A stretch of 64,000 bases of DNA from WLND01 sp040398845 (GTDB taxonomy: Bacteria > Actinomycetota > Actinomycetes > S36-B12): NCBI GenBank assembly GCA_040398845.1, contig JBBATH010000010.1:67089-131088 (forward strand). The letters are read 5' to 3'. Below the pieces are notes generated by a model. That model ran no database searches, had not been told where the DNA came from, and saw nothing but the letters and a program-made list of their open reading frames with translations. Numbering within the stretch: position 1 is the first letter of the stretch; the number at the start of each line of letters is the position of its first letter. Made by a program: the position numbers and the translations under genes. Positions 24,716 to 33,814 of this stretch are shown piece by piece.

Positions 24716-26149
24716 CTACGAAGATGCCTTCCGCTCAGCCGTGAATGCCCCGTAGTCGGCTTGGAGAGCGTCGACAAATTCCTGTGGAGTTATCTCTCCG
24801 GCCATCAACGCCGTAGATGACTTGGCGATGGTGTCGTACCAGGTAGGAGTCGCCCAGTCCGGGAAGGGCTCGGTGGTTCCGTTGGTAACCAGATTCGCCC
24901 ACTGCAGGATCGCATCGGCCGAAACTCCCACGAGGCCGTTCGCCTCCACCTCCTGGGCTTCGTTCCCGGAAACGCTTGCCGGCACCTGGCCATTCTTGAT
25001 CCAGATGGTGCTGGCCTCCGGTCCGGTGATGAAGTCGATGTACTTCTTCGCCAGATCAGGATTCTTTGCCTTCGAGGGAACTGCCCATGGAAGATCGCCG
25101 GTGGCGATGGCTGCCAGTTCGGTCGCACTGCCGAGGGGGAAGGGGACGAGCCGGAAATTTTCCGGGGTGTCCGACTGGAACACATTCCAGGAACCGTTCA
25201 AGCTGAATAGGCCGTCACCCTCAGCGAACATCCCGAGCACGTCAGTGCTCGTCAACGCCGCCCAGCCTTCGGTGAAGTACCCGGCCTCAGCCCAGTCCTG
25301 CATGGTGTTCGCGACGTCGAGCATTTCCGGCGGCAGTTGCTTGCTCGTGCCATTGATCACGTCGGTGAGCACCTGTGGCGAGGTGTCTGCCATAAGGAGG
25401 TCGGCCATGAGCCAGATCTGCTCGCCGCCATCGCTTGCCCCGAACATGAACGGGGTGACGCCGCCGGCCTTGGCCGTCTCCATCTGCGCGACAAGTTCAT
25501 CGACGGTCGTGGGTGGCCCGCTGATGCCGAGTTCAGCAGCCTTTGCGACGTTCATGAAGAGCCCGACCCAGGCGCCTCGATCTGCAACGGCATACAGGTC
25601 GCCGGAGCCCATCGTCTTGCCATCAGGGGAGAATCGACCGTTCACGGCGAGCAGAGACTCACCCTGACGGCCAGCCCAGTCCTGCGCCGTTGCAGCATCA
25701 TCGAGCGGCGTCAGGAGCCCGGCTCCCACGAGCTGCCCAAGTGACCCATACCCCTGGTTCACCTGTGTCACATCCGGAACATCATCGCCGGAGAGCTGCA
25801 GCTTGAGGGTGTCAACGAGGTCGGTGAAGCCCTTCACCTCGAACTTGATCGAGACACCGGGATTCGCTGCCTCGAATGCGGCGTTGATTTCCTCGTACGC
25901 CTTCAAGACCGCGTCGGATCCCCCGTTGCCGCTTTGCACCCACAGGGTGGTCGGCTCAGCTGCCGCGGATGCCGGCGCAGAAGCGGCTGCCTCGGTGGCC
26001 GGTGCGCTGGCGCTGGACGAGCTACTGGTACTCGACCCGCACGCGGCGAGGGCGAGCGCGACGATACCGATCGCTGGAGCAGCGAACCAATGTGTTCGCC
26101 GATGACGGCCGGGGCCGTTGCGCCAACTGTTTTCAGGATGATCACTCAT
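24716..26149 (-). CDS. ABC transporter sugar-binding lipoprotein
   Basis: 477 residues, family 1 extracellular solute-binding protein. The signal peptide has basic GRHRRTHW then a hydrophobic core, and ends at the lipobox LAAC (Cys37), so it is lipid-anchored. A Ser/Ala linker follows. FVDALQADYGAFTAER is the C-terminal region and GSGDLYAV, SLNGSWNVFQ are typical of oligosaccharide binders. ATG 26149 chosen; the frame extends upstream without a ribosome site. It lies 50 bases after the NagB-like gene. Confidence 0.88.
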   Translation of the reverse strand: MSDHPENSWRNGPGRHRRTHWFAAPAIGIVALALAACGSSTSSSSSASAPATEAAASAPASAAAEPTTLWVQSGNGGSDAVLKAYEEINAAFEAANPGVSIKFEVKGFTDLVDTLKLQLSGDDVPDVTQVNQGYGSLGQLVGAGLLTPLDDAATAQDWAGRQGESLLAVNGRFSPDGKTMGSGDLYAVADRGAWVGLFMNVAKAAELGISGPPTTVDELVAQMETAKAGGVTPFMFGASDGGEQIWLMADLLMADTSPQVLTDVINGTSKQLPPEMLDVANTMQDWAEAGYFTEGWAALTSTDVLGMFAEGDGLFSLNGSWNVFQSDTPENFRLVPFPLGSATELAAIATGDLPWAVPSKAKNPDLAKKYIDFITGPEASTIWIKNGQVPASVSGNEAQEVEANGLVGVSADAILQWANLVTNGTTEPFPDWATPTWYDTIAKSSTALMAGEITPQEFVDALQADYGAFTAERKASS

Positions 26150-26199
26150 GGTGGGACCTCGATTCTCTTGGTTGAACCCCTTGGGGCGGGTGGATGGCT

Positions 26200-26985
26200 T
26201 TACGAATGAACTCCCAACACGTCCGTGTATAGAGCCGGCTCGCGGCAACATACGAGAACAGATGCTGGCCATTGGGGGTCGTACGCCGTGGACTGGCTGA
26301 TCCGGCGGACCGCGGTTTGCTTTGATGCACCCGGAGCGACAAGCACTGCCCGGTGGGTGTGAGTGAGGATCGTGCCGACCCCAACGGTGACGCCGAACGT
26401 CGGCACCTCGTCGAGGGAGCGAAAGTCGGGAAAGGTGCCTAGGTTGTCCAGTCGAGTGGAAAGGGGAATCTCGACCACGCGTGTTCTCGACGCGAGTTCC
26501 GAGCCCGGGGGGTTGAATGCGATATGACCGTCGGTATCGCCCGAGGCAAGGATGAAGAGGTCGACGCCCCCTCGCGATTCGAGGAGCCGCTCGTATCCAT
26601 CGACGTTGGACGGGTCGGGGAAGTGGACTCGATCAGGGGTGAGCCCCCGATCTGCACCGGCAGCCTTGTTCCAAGGGCGGACGATATCCTCGTTGGCGAT
26701 TGCTTCGACGCTGAAGTGAGCGTCGGTCGGGACTCTGCGAAATCCTTCGTCTTCGGTTACGACGTAGTCGTCCATCATGAAGATCTCCAGCGACGATAGA
26801 TCAAGTGATCGCTCGCGGATGATCTCAGCAAACTGGGCGTATGTTGAGCGAGGACTGCGCCCGCCTGGGCACCCAAGGGTGAACGTACGGCCCTCGTGGG
26901 CTGCGGCTGCGATGCCATCTGCGATCTCGGTGGCGAGCGCCCGGCCGAGTTGCGCTGCGTCTGGAAAGACGGTCGGGGTGATCAC
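26200..26985 (-). CDS. Glucosamine-6-phosphate deaminase/6-phosphogluconolactonase family protein
   Basis: 261 residues from a GTG that overlaps the upstream stop (GTGA). FTLGCPGGRSPRSTYAQF is the phosphate-binding loop, FMMDDYVV corresponds to the catalytic DEY loop of NagB, and GDTDGHIAFNPPGSEL holds the catalytic His region. ARTRVVEIPLSTR is also NagB-like. Deamination/isomerisation of an amino-sugar phosphate is the best guess and agrees with the ROK kinase across the promoter. Substitutions in the GxGxDGH motif leave the exact substrate open. Confidence 0.75.
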   Translation of the reverse strand: MITPTVFPDAAQLGRALATEIADGIAAAAHEGRTFTLGCPGGRSPRSTYAQFAEIIRERSLDLSSLEIFMMDDYVVTEDEGFRRVPTDAHFSVEAIANEDIVRPWNKAAGADRGLTPDRVHFPDPSNVDGYERLLESRGGVDLFILASGDTDGHIAFNPPGSELASRTRVVEIPLSTRLDNLGTFPDFRSLDEVPTFGVTVGVGTILTHTHRAVLVAPGASKQTAVRRISQSTAYDPQWPASVLVCCREPALYTDVLGVHS

Positions 26986-27899
26986 GACCGCTGGCTCTCG
27001 CTCGCACGCTGCCAGTGCTCTCGAAGCCAGACGCCATTGGCAGCCTGTTCGCGTGCAACGTCCGGGTACTCGTGCTTGAGCGTTGGTCCACGATCCTGCT
27101 CGACGACAAGCCACCCTTGGTAGTCCAGAGCGGCAAGCGCCTCCAGTACGCCGGGGATGTCGACGTCCCCTTCGCCGAGAGGTACGCAAACATCTGCCCA
27201 CCAGACGTCGAAATCAGTTCGCTGCTGGGCGCGGGCGTCCAGCAGGATTTCAACGCTCACGTCCTTGATGTGCACATGGTTGATTCGTTGTCCCCAATCG
27301 CGGACGCACTTCACAGGATCCGCGCCAGCGAGGGCCATGTGCCCGATGTCGAGCGTGAGATCTATGTCGGTGCGCTCGAGGAGGATTTCGACTTCCCAGG
27401 GGGATTCGACGTAGGTTGAGATGTGCGGATGGAAGGAGGCGGTGAGTCCGGCCTGCTCGACGCGCGACTGGGCATCTCGCACCCGTGCCGCGAGTCGGTC
27501 CCAGCTCTCGGCGTTGAGTGACAAGGACCTGTCGAGCCAATCGCGCGCGGGGTTGACGAGCAGTTCAGGTGATCCCTCATCGGCGAGGATCGCCAGCCCG
27601 CCGCCGCACTCGAGCAATTCCGAGCAGGTGGCCGCCATGCCCGCGAGATCGTGCGCCATCGCGGCGTCCGTGCCCGCGAGGTGCAAGGGGACGTAACTTC
27701 CCACTGCCGAGAGGTCGACCTCCCGGTACGCCTCGGCAGTCTGGACGGCGCTTCCGAAGAATCCGGGTGGCCCGAGTTCGCAACCGTCGTAGCCTGCGTC
27801 GGCGACGCTTCGGAGCAGATCGCGCGGAGCGGCTCCCTGTGTCGTCGCTCCAAAGACGCCGTAGCTCACCGGGGCATTGCCGAAGCGTGGACTGGTCAT
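26982..27899 (-). CDS. IolE-like sugar phosphate isomerase/epimerase (TIM barrel)
   Basis: 305 residues of the AP-endonuclease family 2 fold. Seen: DAGYDGCELGPPGFFG near the N terminus, TASFHPHISTYVESPWE (metal His), TLDIGHMALAGADP (metal Asp and His), INHVHIKDV (metal His) and LVVEQDRGP (metal Glu). The set matches inosose dehydratase/xylose-isomerase-like enzymes. ATGA overlap with the dehydrogenase before it and GTGA overlap with the NagB-like gene after it, so the three are translated together. Confidence 0.82.
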   Translation of the reverse strand: MTSPRFGNAPVSYGVFGATTQGAAPRDLLRSVADAGYDGCELGPPGFFGSAVQTAEAYREVDLSAVGSYVPLHLAGTDAAMAHDLAGMAATCSELLECGGGLAILADEGSPELLVNPARDWLDRSLSLNAESWDRLAARVRDAQSRVEQAGLTASFHPHISTYVESPWEVEILLERTDIDLTLDIGHMALAGADPVKCVRDWGQRINHVHIKDVSVEILLDARAQQRTDFDVWWADVCVPLGEGDVDIPGVLEALAALDYQGWLVVEQDRGPTLKHEYPDVAREQAANGVWLREHWQRASESQRS

Positions 27900-29053
27900 G
27901 AGTCGGTGCCCTGTCCTGCTTCGCCGCCCACGGGCAGCCCGGCTTGTTTCGCTGCAGCACGGGCAACCTGCTGGAGGAACGTGAGGTCTTCGCCGGCGCC
28001 CTCGATCGTGCACACGTTGGGTGCGCCACTCCTCACGCTCGCTGCGAAGGCGCGCAGCTCCTCGACGAATGCCGTGCTGTGGTGCGGCTGGGTTGTCGCG
28101 ACCGTGCGTTGTCCGTCAACCATGGACTCCACCGTGAGGGACGACCGGTGGGCAGCCAGATAAGGGCCGGGCATCGTGAGCCGCATGCGCCCGGCGCTAC
28201 CGATGACCATGACCTCCTCGACGTATTCCGGGAAGTCGGGGGCCCAAGTCCACGAAAGTTGCAGTTGGGCGCCGCCTGGGAGCTCTCCTACGGCGAGGAG
28301 TCGAGGTGGCTCAGTTGCAGGGCTCTTGGACAGCACGGGATCAACTGAAGCGAAGTCAATATGTTGCGGCAGGCCAAGACCGAGAGCCCTGAGCAGGGCG
28401 GCCTCATGGATCACGGACCCGAGAAGTACATCCGTGTAGAGGTCTCGAGGGCCTGGAGGGCCTTGGCCCAGGGCCTCTTCGGCGCGCTTCATCGAGTACG
28501 CCTGTGCCTCATCTACGACCGCTGAGTCGGGCGTGGGTGCGTCGAGAAGACTGATGTGCTCAAACTGACATTCGTCATTCGGGTGGATCACGGTCACGCG
28601 AACAAGGCGCAACGGGCCGATTCGACCAAGTGCGTCGCGTGCGACCGGCACCAATGGGTCATGGGCCTTCATCGTGCCAACCTGAACCACCCGCCCCGAC
28701 GCTGCTTGGGCACGTTGCAATGCATGGATCTCTGCGAGGGAGTAGGCCAGTGGCTTCTCGACGAACACATCCTTGCCCTGCGCAAGAGCGGCGAGAACGA
28801 TGTTTCCGTGGCTGCCGGGGGTCAAGATGAGGACGGCGTCGACATCGGGATCGGCCATGACATCGTCGAATCTGGTGCTTGCCCGAACCGATCCGGGCAG
28901 CCGATCCGCAACGGAGACTGCCCGCTCCCGGGACGCGTCGCACACGTGCGTCACAGTGAATTGGTCGCGTAAGGTCTCCAAGTTGGGGAGGTGCACACCC
29001 TGTGCAATGAGCCCAAGGCCCACCACTCCTACACGGATCGGTGGTTCTGACAC
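27896..29053 (-). CDS. Gfo/Idh/MocA-family oxidoreductase (operon gene 1)
   Basis: 385 residues. RVGVVGLGLIAQGVHLPNL is the NAD(P) fold and DVFVEKPLAYSLAEIHAL carries the catalytic Lys. The second half (VLLGSVIHEAALLRALG) has the expected His. First gene of the seven-gene operon; its ATG is 100 bp from the regulator gene start, with AGGAAGG upstream. A second family member ends the same operon; the two are clearly different paralogues, suggesting two separate oxidation or epimerisation steps. Confidence 0.87.
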   Translation of the reverse strand: MSEPPIRVGVVGLGLIAQGVHLPNLETLRDQFTVTHVCDASRERAVSVADRLPGSVRASTRFDDVMADPDVDAVLILTPGSHGNIVLAALAQGKDVFVEKPLAYSLAEIHALQRAQAASGRVVQVGTMKAHDPLVPVARDALGRIGPLRLVRVTVIHPNDECQFEHISLLDAPTPDSAVVDEAQAYSMKRAEEALGQGPPGPRDLYTDVLLGSVIHEAALLRALGLGLPQHIDFASVDPVLSKSPATEPPRLLAVGELPGGAQLQLSWTWAPDFPEYVEEVMVIGSAGRMRLTMPGPYLAAHRSSLTVESMVDGQRTVATTQPHHSTAFVEELRAFAASVRSGAPNVCTIEGAGEDLTFLQQVARAAAKQAGLPVGGEAGQGTDS

Positions 29054-29090
29054 TCGTTGTCCTTCCTAGGTTAGCACCCAAAGACTGACT

Positions 29091-29130
29091 AACTGGACTA
29101 TAAATGTCAATACTGGTCCAGAAATAGTCA
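29091..29130. promoter_or_regulatory. Two tandem 20-bp operator-like repeats in the divergent sugar-operon promoter
   Basis: Units at 29091-29109 and 29111-29130 share ACTGG-C-A-AAAT and end in TCA, at a 20-bp period (two helical turns). Each contains an ACTGGNC core resembling one half of the ACTGGTCTAGACCACT site of HutC-type regulators such as DasR. The stretch is A+T-rich and lies between the divergent dehydrogenase and GntR genes, so the GntR protein is the likely binder. Inferred, not shown. Confidence 0.6.
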
Positions 29131-29152
29131 CCAAAATGTTAAGGTGGCTCCA

Positions 29153-29893
29153 ATGGCAACCACTGTTCCATCCCTGTCAGGCGGACGAAGTCCGTCTCTC
29201 GTGGCCTACCGTTCGCTTGCCGACGACCTGGCAAGCGGCAAGTGGGCAACCGGATCGCGGCTCCCGAGCGAGCGATCTTTATCCGAGGAGCTCGGGGTGA
29301 GCCGCACCATCCTTCGACATGCACTTCGCGAACTTGCTGAGGCGGGCCTTCTTGAGCCTGCCGCCCAACGCGGTTGGTTTGTGACCCGGCAACGACTGAG
29401 TGAGGGTCCGAACACCTTGGCGGGCTTCACCGAGAATGCCCGGGAACGCGGCCTCAACCCAGGCGCCCGCATCATCTCCCAGTTTGTGCGGCCGGCGACA
29501 TTCGAGGAAGCCGAGGCACTGGGTCTGTCCCCGGCCGCTGAAATCATCGAGATTGAGCGAGTGCGGACCCTCGATATGCTGCCAACGGCGGTACAGACCC
29601 TCTGTCTACCCGCGCGATTGGTGCCAGGTTTGGTTCGAGCACCGCTGGAAGATGCCTCCCTGTATGCCGTACTTCTTTCCGAGTACGGCATCAAGCCCTC
29701 ACGGTGTGATTACACGTTACAGGCGGAGCGAGCGGAGGGTCTCGTTGCCAAGCACCTCGAGATCAGCGAGGGCGCCCCGGTGCTTGTCGGAAAGGAGCGC
29801 ACCGTCGATATCGAGGAGCGCGTTATCTGTGTGGGGCGCATCGTGCATCGTGGAGACGCCTATCGCTTCACCGCTTCGCTCTATCGTTTTTGA
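29153..29893 (+). CDS. GntR-family regulator, HutC/UTRA type
   Basis: 246 residues. The N-terminal winged helix reads GSRLPSERSLSEELGVSRTI and LRHALRELAEAGLL. The UTRA effector domain starts around FTENARERGLNPGARIISQF and includes IEIERVRTLD, typical for sugar-phosphate sensing. ATG 29153 has AAGG upstream; GTG 29144 is possible. Divergent from the sugar operon and upstream of bicupin and ROK genes; it likely controls both directions through the tandem repeats at 29091-29130. Confidence 0.88.
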   Translation: MATTVPSLSGGRSPSLVAYRSLADDLASGKWATGSRLPSERSLSEELGVSRTILRHALRELAEAGLLEPAAQRGWFVTRQRLSEGPNTLAGFTENARERGLNPGARIISQFVRPATFEEAEALGLSPAAEIIEIERVRTLDMLPTAVQTLCLPARLVPGLVRAPLEDASLYAVLLSEYGIKPSRCDYTLQAERAEGLVAKHLEISEGAPVLVGKERTVDIEERVICVGRIVHRGDAYRFTASLYRF

Positions 29894-29915
29894 CCCGAGC
29901 AGCGAAAGGAACACC

Positions 29916-30773
29916 ATGAATCGTCGCGCCACTCCTCGTCCGGAGTACGACACTCCGACACTCGTTTCCCGCGACAACGTCACTCGTCATCTTTGGGGTG
30001 ATGACGAGTCAGGGCGCGTGGGTGATGAGGTTCTCTTGTCCAGCCACGAGTTGCACGCGCTAGTTTTCACGCTGGCGCCCGGCGGCCGATTTGGCCATTC
30101 GCTGGACAACCGAACGGTTTTCGCCGCGGATGAGGTGTATGCCGTTCTCGAAGGGACGATAGCCGTCATCAACCCGGCGACCGGCGAGACGCAGCGGGCC
30201 GAGACCGGTGACTTCATATTCTTCCGGCGCGACACCTGGCACCATGGCATCAACTGGGGTGACGGCCCAGCCCGGGTTCTGGAGTTCTTCTCCCCCCCGC
30301 CTGCTGCGGGCGCTGCATCGGCCTACGCGAAAGAACAGCCCTACTTGGCTCGCATCCTTCACGGTGAGCCGGAGACGATCGGTCGTTGGCCGATGGAACG
30401 AGCCGAGTTCGCAAGCACCGCGACGATGACGCACCTTCGACTCGGGGATCTGCGTTGGAGGGCCGAAGGCGAACTCCAGGTCGGGCTGGTGTGCTCGACG
30501 GAGCACTTGACGGTCACATGGTCACGGCTCCTCGCAGGCCATCGCAGCTTGGAACGCAGACATGATGGCGATGCATTGGTTCATCTCACGCAAGGCGAGC
30601 TTCATGTCCATACCCCTGATGGAAGCGGACCAAACTGGTGGCGGCTCCTCCCAGGTGACTCACTCGCGATCCCTAGGGGATTCGGGTACCAGATGGTCAA
30701 TCAGTCGGGCGATGCGCTGGAAGCGATCATCGCGAGTGCCCCTGGCTACCTTTCGGGTGGGGTCGTTGACTGA
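29916..30773 (+). CDS. Bicupin protein
   Basis: 285 residues with two cupin barrels. The first reads GRFGHSLDNRTVFAADEVYAVLEGTI ... TGDFIFFRRDTWHHGINWGD; the second has GDALVHLTQGELHVHTPD ... LLPGDSLAIPRGFGYQMVN. Metal-type His residues are clear in the first barrel (WHHGIN) and less so in the second. Such proteins in sugar clusters are isomerases or sugar sensors; the function here is unknown. AAAGGA precedes the ATG; 22 bases after the regulator gene. Confidence 0.78.
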   Translation: MNRRATPRPEYDTPTLVSRDNVTRHLWGDDESGRVGDEVLLSSHELHALVFTLAPGGRFGHSLDNRTVFAADEVYAVLEGTIAVINPATGETQRAETGDFIFFRRDTWHHGINWGDGPARVLEFFSPPPAAGAASAYAKEQPYLARILHGEPETIGRWPMERAEFASTATMTHLRLGDLRWRAEGELQVGLVCSTEHLTVTWSRLLAGHRSLERRHDGDALVHLTQGELHVHTPDGSGPNWWRLLPGDSLAIPRGFGYQMVNQSGDALEAIIASAPGYLSGGVVD

Positions 30774-31659
30774 TCGGGATGTCAGCATTGGCATCGACAT
30801 CGGCGGCACAAAGGTGCTCGGCGTCACCTTGGACGCCAATGCCAAGGTCCTGGACCGCGAGAGGGCGAGCAGCCTGAAGGATGGTCGCAGGGATCCGGGC
30901 CTGAACATCTCACTCGGGGTCGCCGAACGACTTCGTCTCCGTGCAGAGGAACGCGGCGATGTGCTGCTCTCAGTGGGTATCGGCGTCCCTGAATACGTCA
31001 ATGAGGCGGGACTGCTCACCAGTCGCCTCGTGATGGAGTGGGACGTGCAAGTTCTTGATCTCTTCGGCCATCTCGGCAGGGTCGAGGTGGAAAGCGATGT
31101 GCGCTGCGCGGCCATCGCGGAGTCGATCCTCGGGGCCGGGCGGTCACTCACGAGTTTCCTGTACGTCTCGATCGGCACTGGGATCTCCTCATGCCTTGTC
31201 CTTGATGGTCAGCCGTGGCGGGGGACACGTGGCGAGGCCATCGCGTTCGGTGAGCTGGTGGTAGCTCGGTCGAAGAATGGCGGCGTCGGCGTAACCCTCG
31301 AGGAGTTTGCTTCGGGTGCGGGTATGTGCCTTCGCTACAGCGAAGCAACGGGCCGTGGAGTCCTCGGTGCCGAAGAACTGATGGCCCTCGCCGAGGCGGG
31401 GGATGCTGAGGCTCAAGACATTCTCGCCACCTCGTTGCACGCTCTGGGAGCGGCACTCACCGCCGCGGTTGACATCCTCGATCCATCCGCGCTCATTGTC
31501 GGCGGCGGACTGGGAACGTCGGGTGGCTTCTGGTGGGACCATCTATCGGCAGAGTATCGCGCAGGAACCGCCAAGCGCCCGGGTGCTCCTCCCTTGCTCG
31601 AGTCTGCGTTGGGGTCGGATGCCGGTGCTATCGGAGCGGCACTGCATGCCAAAAAGTAG
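30766..31659 (+). CDS. ROK-family sugar kinase
   Basis: About 297 residues. SIGIDIGGTKVLGVTLD is the phosphate-1 motif, VSIGTGISSCLVLDGQPWRG the second, and DILDPSALIVGGGLGTSG the adenosine region. The family's usual CxCGxxGCxE zinc cluster is absent (the matching stretch is GGVGVTLEEFASGAG), which also happens in some kinases. TTG 30766 overlaps the bicupin stop and is the preferred start; GTG 30757 is an alternative. Probably phosphorylates the imported sugar or a breakdown product for the NagB-like enzyme. Confidence 0.8.
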   Translation: MTDRDVSIGIDIGGTKVLGVTLDANAKVLDRERASSLKDGRRDPGLNISLGVAERLRLRAEERGDVLLSVGIGVPEYVNEAGLLTSRLVMEWDVQVLDLFGHLGRVEVESDVRCAAIAESILGAGRSLTSFLYVSIGTGISSCLVLDGQPWRGTRGEAIAFGELVVARSKNGGVGVTLEEFASGAGMCLRYSEATGRGVLGAEELMALAEAGDAEAQDILATSLHALGAALTAAVDILDPSALIVGGGLGTSGGFWWDHLSAEYRAGTAKRPGAPPLLESALGSDAGAIGAALHAKK

Positions 31660-32057
31660 CAGCTGAAGTGGGCCCAGACTGGTTCAGATCTGCCGAGGCG
31701 CTGGTCTTGTAGCGCGAATCGTTCACGACGCAATGTGTTGTAAAAGTTACGTACCTGACTCGTATCATAAAGTAAAAATTCAGGAGCATCTGCGGGAATA
31801 AGTGTCAGAAACGGTATGTCTGCCGTCTTCCGTCTTCCTGCATCATGTCGGTGTCGTGCGTTCGCGCAAACCGTGGTGTCTTCCGCTCCACCGCACCTTA
31901 TCGGCTACGCTGCCGGCCGGGTCGCCGGGGCGCACGCCTGAAGGCTCATGGGTCGCGAAGCGCCAGGGTCGTTAGGCGGGATGACGTTCTGACCCAAAAC
32001 GGGGTACGTCGTGTGAGAGGTGGTGACGAAACTCCAAGCCCCTCGTAGAAGGAGAAG
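31660..32057. other. Intergenic stretch without a recognised gene
   Basis: About 400 bases after the ROK gene with no convincing coding frame. It holds an A+T-rich patch near 31740-31790 and a short tandem CCGTCTT repeat near 31828. Its right edge leads into degraded phage-type sequence, so it is probably the left side of an old insertion. Confidence 0.5.
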
Positions 32058-32400
32058 GACGGGACCGTCATCTTGGTCGCCCGGATCGACGAGAGGCCCG
32101 CAGGATCGTGAACCTTAGGGCGGTGAAGCTCAGTCCGTGGTCGGAGATGATCGCCGAGTTCAGTGACACCGTGAGGCGGTACAGCGCCGTCGCCGCCCAT
32201 GACGGCACCGGCATCGGCAATGTGGTGAACGACCTGATCGACGAGCGGGCGCACAAGTTCGTGATGGTGGGCAGGGCGCGCACGCAGCTGCTGGTGGAGT
32301 ACGTCACCGCAGTCGAGCGCGGCGTGTACCAGCTGCCGGAGAACACCGCCGCGTTCGCTGCCCACAAGGCCACGACAGTGGAGGAGGTGTACGCCCCGGC
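32058..32400 (+). pseudogene. Fragment resembling a phage terminase nuclease domain
   Basis: Two adjoining frames give DGTVILVARIDERP and then VNLRAVKLSPWSEMIAEFSD, HDGTGIGNVVNDLIDERAHK, FVMVGRARTQLLVEYVTAVERG. The D-x-TG-x-G with the following basic loop resembles the RNase H-like nuclease domain of terminase large subunits. A frameshift lies near 32100 and the match stops abruptly at about 32400, where HipA-like sequence begins in another frame. Read as a prophage remnant; the family call is from pattern memory and not certain. Confidence 0.4.
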
Positions 32401-32982
32401 AAGAAGTACCAAGGCGACGGCGGACCGGGCATCGTCCGCATCGTCAGCCTCATCACCCGCGCCGAAGGCCCCACCGTCTCCCGCGATGATGTCGACCGGT
32501 TCCTGCAGGCCCAGGCCTTCGCCTGGGCGACCGCGGCCACCGATGCCCACGCCAAGAACTACGGATTCTTGATGTCCGGCAACAGCATGACGCTCGCGCC
32601 CCTGTACGACCTGCATTCGGCGGCCCCCTATTTGACGGGGGAACGTCGATCTTTGCCGCCGGGCAAGTTGTCAATTCAACCTGCGGGCTTGGCTATGAGT
32701 GTCGGGGGTGAACGCATCTTCTCGTGCATTACCGGCAGGGAGTGGCGCCAGTTGGCCGTATGGCTCACACTCGACGCTGCGTTTGTCAGTGACTTGGTAG
32801 TTGACCTCGTCCAACAGATCCCGAACGCGGTGGAGGTGATCGCGGCGCGGGAGTTTGGGGCGAGGGATCTGACCGGTTCAGAGAGCGCCTTCATCGAGGT
32901 GTACTCGAAGGCCGTGAGCCGTCATGCGAAGCGATCGTTGGCATCACTGGCGGGGCGCGGCGGCCCGTCCCGACATCGGTGA
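32401..32982 (+). pseudogene. HipA-like kinase, C-terminal fragment
   Basis: The frame reads KYQGDGGPGIVRIVSLITRA, then ATAATDAHAKNYGFLMSG, LAPLYDLHSAAPY and LAMSVGGER, the C-terminal catalytic half of HipA-type toxins (DAHAKN carries catalytic Asp and Asn). The N-terminal half and any HipB gene are missing; upstream is a terminase-like fragment in a different frame. A shorter frame starting at ATG 32572 would encode 136 residues but is not a whole domain. Read as a decayed toxin gene. Confidence 0.65.
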
Positions 32983-33016
32983 GACGCGCACTGAACTTGG
33001 GGACCACAATGTCGGG

Positions 33017-33814
33017 GTGACCGACCTAGAGGCTCCGACCCCAGTTGGGCGCATCGTGGCGTTCGCGAATCAAAAGGGCGGGGTCGCGAAAACCACGTCG
33101 GTGGTGAGCCTGGCCGCTGCACTTGCTGAGCGGGGGCGGCGGGTGCTCGTTGTCGACCTTGATGCCCAGGCATGCGCGACCTTCTGCCTCGGCTTCGATC
33201 CCGAGGACCTGGAGCGAACCGTTGCTGATGTGCTCCTCGGCTCGACCCCGCGATCAGCGATCTCAGTGGTCGTGCCGACCGATGACGGGGTCGACTTGCT
33301 GCCGGGGGCGCTCGCCCTCGCCTCGGCCGACCAAGCGCTCGCCGGTCGGCGCGGTCGAGAATTCCTAGTCAAGGAAGCCCTCGAACCGTTGCGGGCGAAC
33401 TACGACTGGATCCTCGTGGACTGCTCTCCGTCGCTCGGCATGATGACGATCAATGCCCTGACTGCTGCCGATGAGGTTGTCATCCCGCTTCAATGCGAGA
33501 CCCTGTCGCATCGCGGGGTGGGGCAGTTGATGGAGACGATCGACGATGTTCGGCGCCTGACGAATCCGCGGCTACGGGTGGCTGGGATTCTGCCGACCCT
33601 CTTTGACGGGCGAACGACTCACGCCCGCGCGGTGCTCGCCGACCTGCCGTCGCGATACGGCGTACCGGTGCTCCCACCAATCACGCGGTCGATCCGGTTC
33701 GCTGAGGCTCCCGCGACGGGCCGCACCATCTTGGCGACCGCGCGAAGTTCGCGGGGCGCTCAGGACTATCGAGATCTTGCTGCGATCTTGGATCAGGTGG
33801 TCGCGGCTGATTGA
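33017..33814 (+). CDS. ParA/Soj-family ATPase without ParB partner
   Basis: 265 residues. GRIVAFANQKGGVAKTTSVV is the deviant Walker A, VLVVDLDAQACATFCLG the Walker A' region, WILVDCSPSLGMMTINALTAAD the Walker B. No parB or parS is next to it; orphan ParA proteins beside the RhlE-type helicase are conserved in actinobacteria. GTG 33017 chosen (CACAAT six bases upstream); the frame is open from 32924 but inside the HipA fragment. Tail overlaps the convergent helicase gene by 22 bases. Confidence 0.87.
   Translation: MTDLEAPTPVGRIVAFANQKGGVAKTTSVVSLAAALAERGRRVLVVDLDAQACATFCLGFDPEDLERTVADVLLGSTPRSAISVVVPTDDGVDLLPGALALASADQALAGRRGREFLVKEALEPLRANYDWILVDCSPSLGMMTINALTAADEVVIPLQCETLSHRGVGQLMETIDDVRRLTNPRLRVAGILPTLFDGRTTHARAVLADLPSRYGVPVLPPITRSIRFAEAPATGRTILATARSSRGAQDYRDLAAILDQVVAAD

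Noticed and set aside
31660..32057. tRNA gene as insertion target
   Set aside because: No cloverleaf or T-arm consensus could be built in this stretch.
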